A stretch of DNA of 64,000 bases, taken from assembly GCA_028874215.1 (NCBI GenBank), contig JAPPLF010000108.1, forward strand, positions 98,562 through 162,561. The letters run 5' to 3'. A program made the translations under genes and the position numbers. Of the stretch, positions 63,951-64,000 are shown in pieces. The number at the start of each line of letters is the position of its first letter. Position 1 is the stretch's first letter. Under the pieces are notes generated by a model, which saw only the letters and a list, made by a program, of their open reading frames with translations, did no database searches and was not told the DNA's origin. Origin of the DNA: Acidobacteriota bacterium. Its GTDB lineage: Bacteria > Acidobacteriota > UBA6911 > RPQK01 > JAJDTT01.

Positions 63951-64000
63951 TTATTCCTCGTCCAGTTCTTCCGGCATGAGCACGAACTCGGGATAGGCTT
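63951..64000 (-). CDS. C-terminal end of an unidentified protein (partial)
   Basis: The minus strand at the window end reads AYPEFVLMPEELDEE followed by a TAA stop (63951-63953). The acidic tail and a good frame suggest a real gene continuing beyond the window. Its identity cannot be judged from 16 codons. It ends 47 bases before the SDR start. Confidence 0.45.
   Translation of the reverse strand, partial: AYPEFVLMPEELDEE

Overview
This window is high-GC DNA from a Gram-negative bacterium. LolA, TonB and a TonB-dependent-receptor remnant show an outer membrane. The mixture of DUF1501/DUF1553 surface cytochromes, Gfo/Idh/MocA oxidoreductases with Tat signals, DUF1080 proteins, YVTN-type propellers and plant-type LRR proteins points to Acidobacteriota, or less likely Planctomycetota/Verrucomicrobiota. 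The taxonomy is inferred from gene content only. No rRNA, tRNA, CRISPR array, insertion sequence or prophage was seen.

Layout. (1) About 0.1-17.1 kb, all on the minus strand, is a dense housekeeping block: inositol monophosphatase, ispF, ispD, radA, dnaB, rplI, rpsR, rpsF, a membrane pyrophosphatase, pth, rplY, prs, ispE, a TPR protein, a large secreted propeller protein and a DciA/DUF721 protein. It holds three MEP isoprenoid genes, the replicative helicase and a possible helicase loader. (2) About 17.3-24.7 kb, plus strand: an HNH protein, a DUF2064 transferase, TonB, ileS, a fused lspA-lolA reading frame and fabH. (3) About 24.8-33.2 kb is mixed: a DUF948-like/YtxH pair, a small zinc-ribbon protein, a HAD phosphatase, an HDAC-like deacetylase overlapping queE, a coiled-coil membrane protein, nth, thiD and an aminotransferase. 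(4) About 33.4-63.9 kb is an accessory, mostly exported region for carbohydrate and surface functions. It includes an octopine-dehydrogenase-family enzyme, a DUF4432 epimerase-like protein, two propeller glycosidase-like proteins, an M14 peptidase, NhaA, a DUF1501/DUF1553 pair, an LRR protein with a putative metallopeptidase end, four Gfo/Idh/MocA proteins, two enolase-superfamily proteins, a ThuA protein, a double DUF1080 protein, a TIM-barrel hydrolase-like protein and an SDR.

How it may work together. Region 4 resembles the 3-keto-glycoside route, in which Gfo/Idh/MocA enzymes oxidise sugars, DUF1080 proteins cleave the keto-sugar and ThuA-like proteins assist. Here at least nine of its proteins carry twin-arginine signals, so much of the chemistry may occur outside the cytoplasm on prefolded, cofactor-loaded enzymes. 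Coupled starts (ATGA, GTGA, TTGA and TGATG overlaps) are frequent. Two essential genes, dnaB and ileS, have a perfect TATAAT so close to the start codon that leaderless transcripts are possible.
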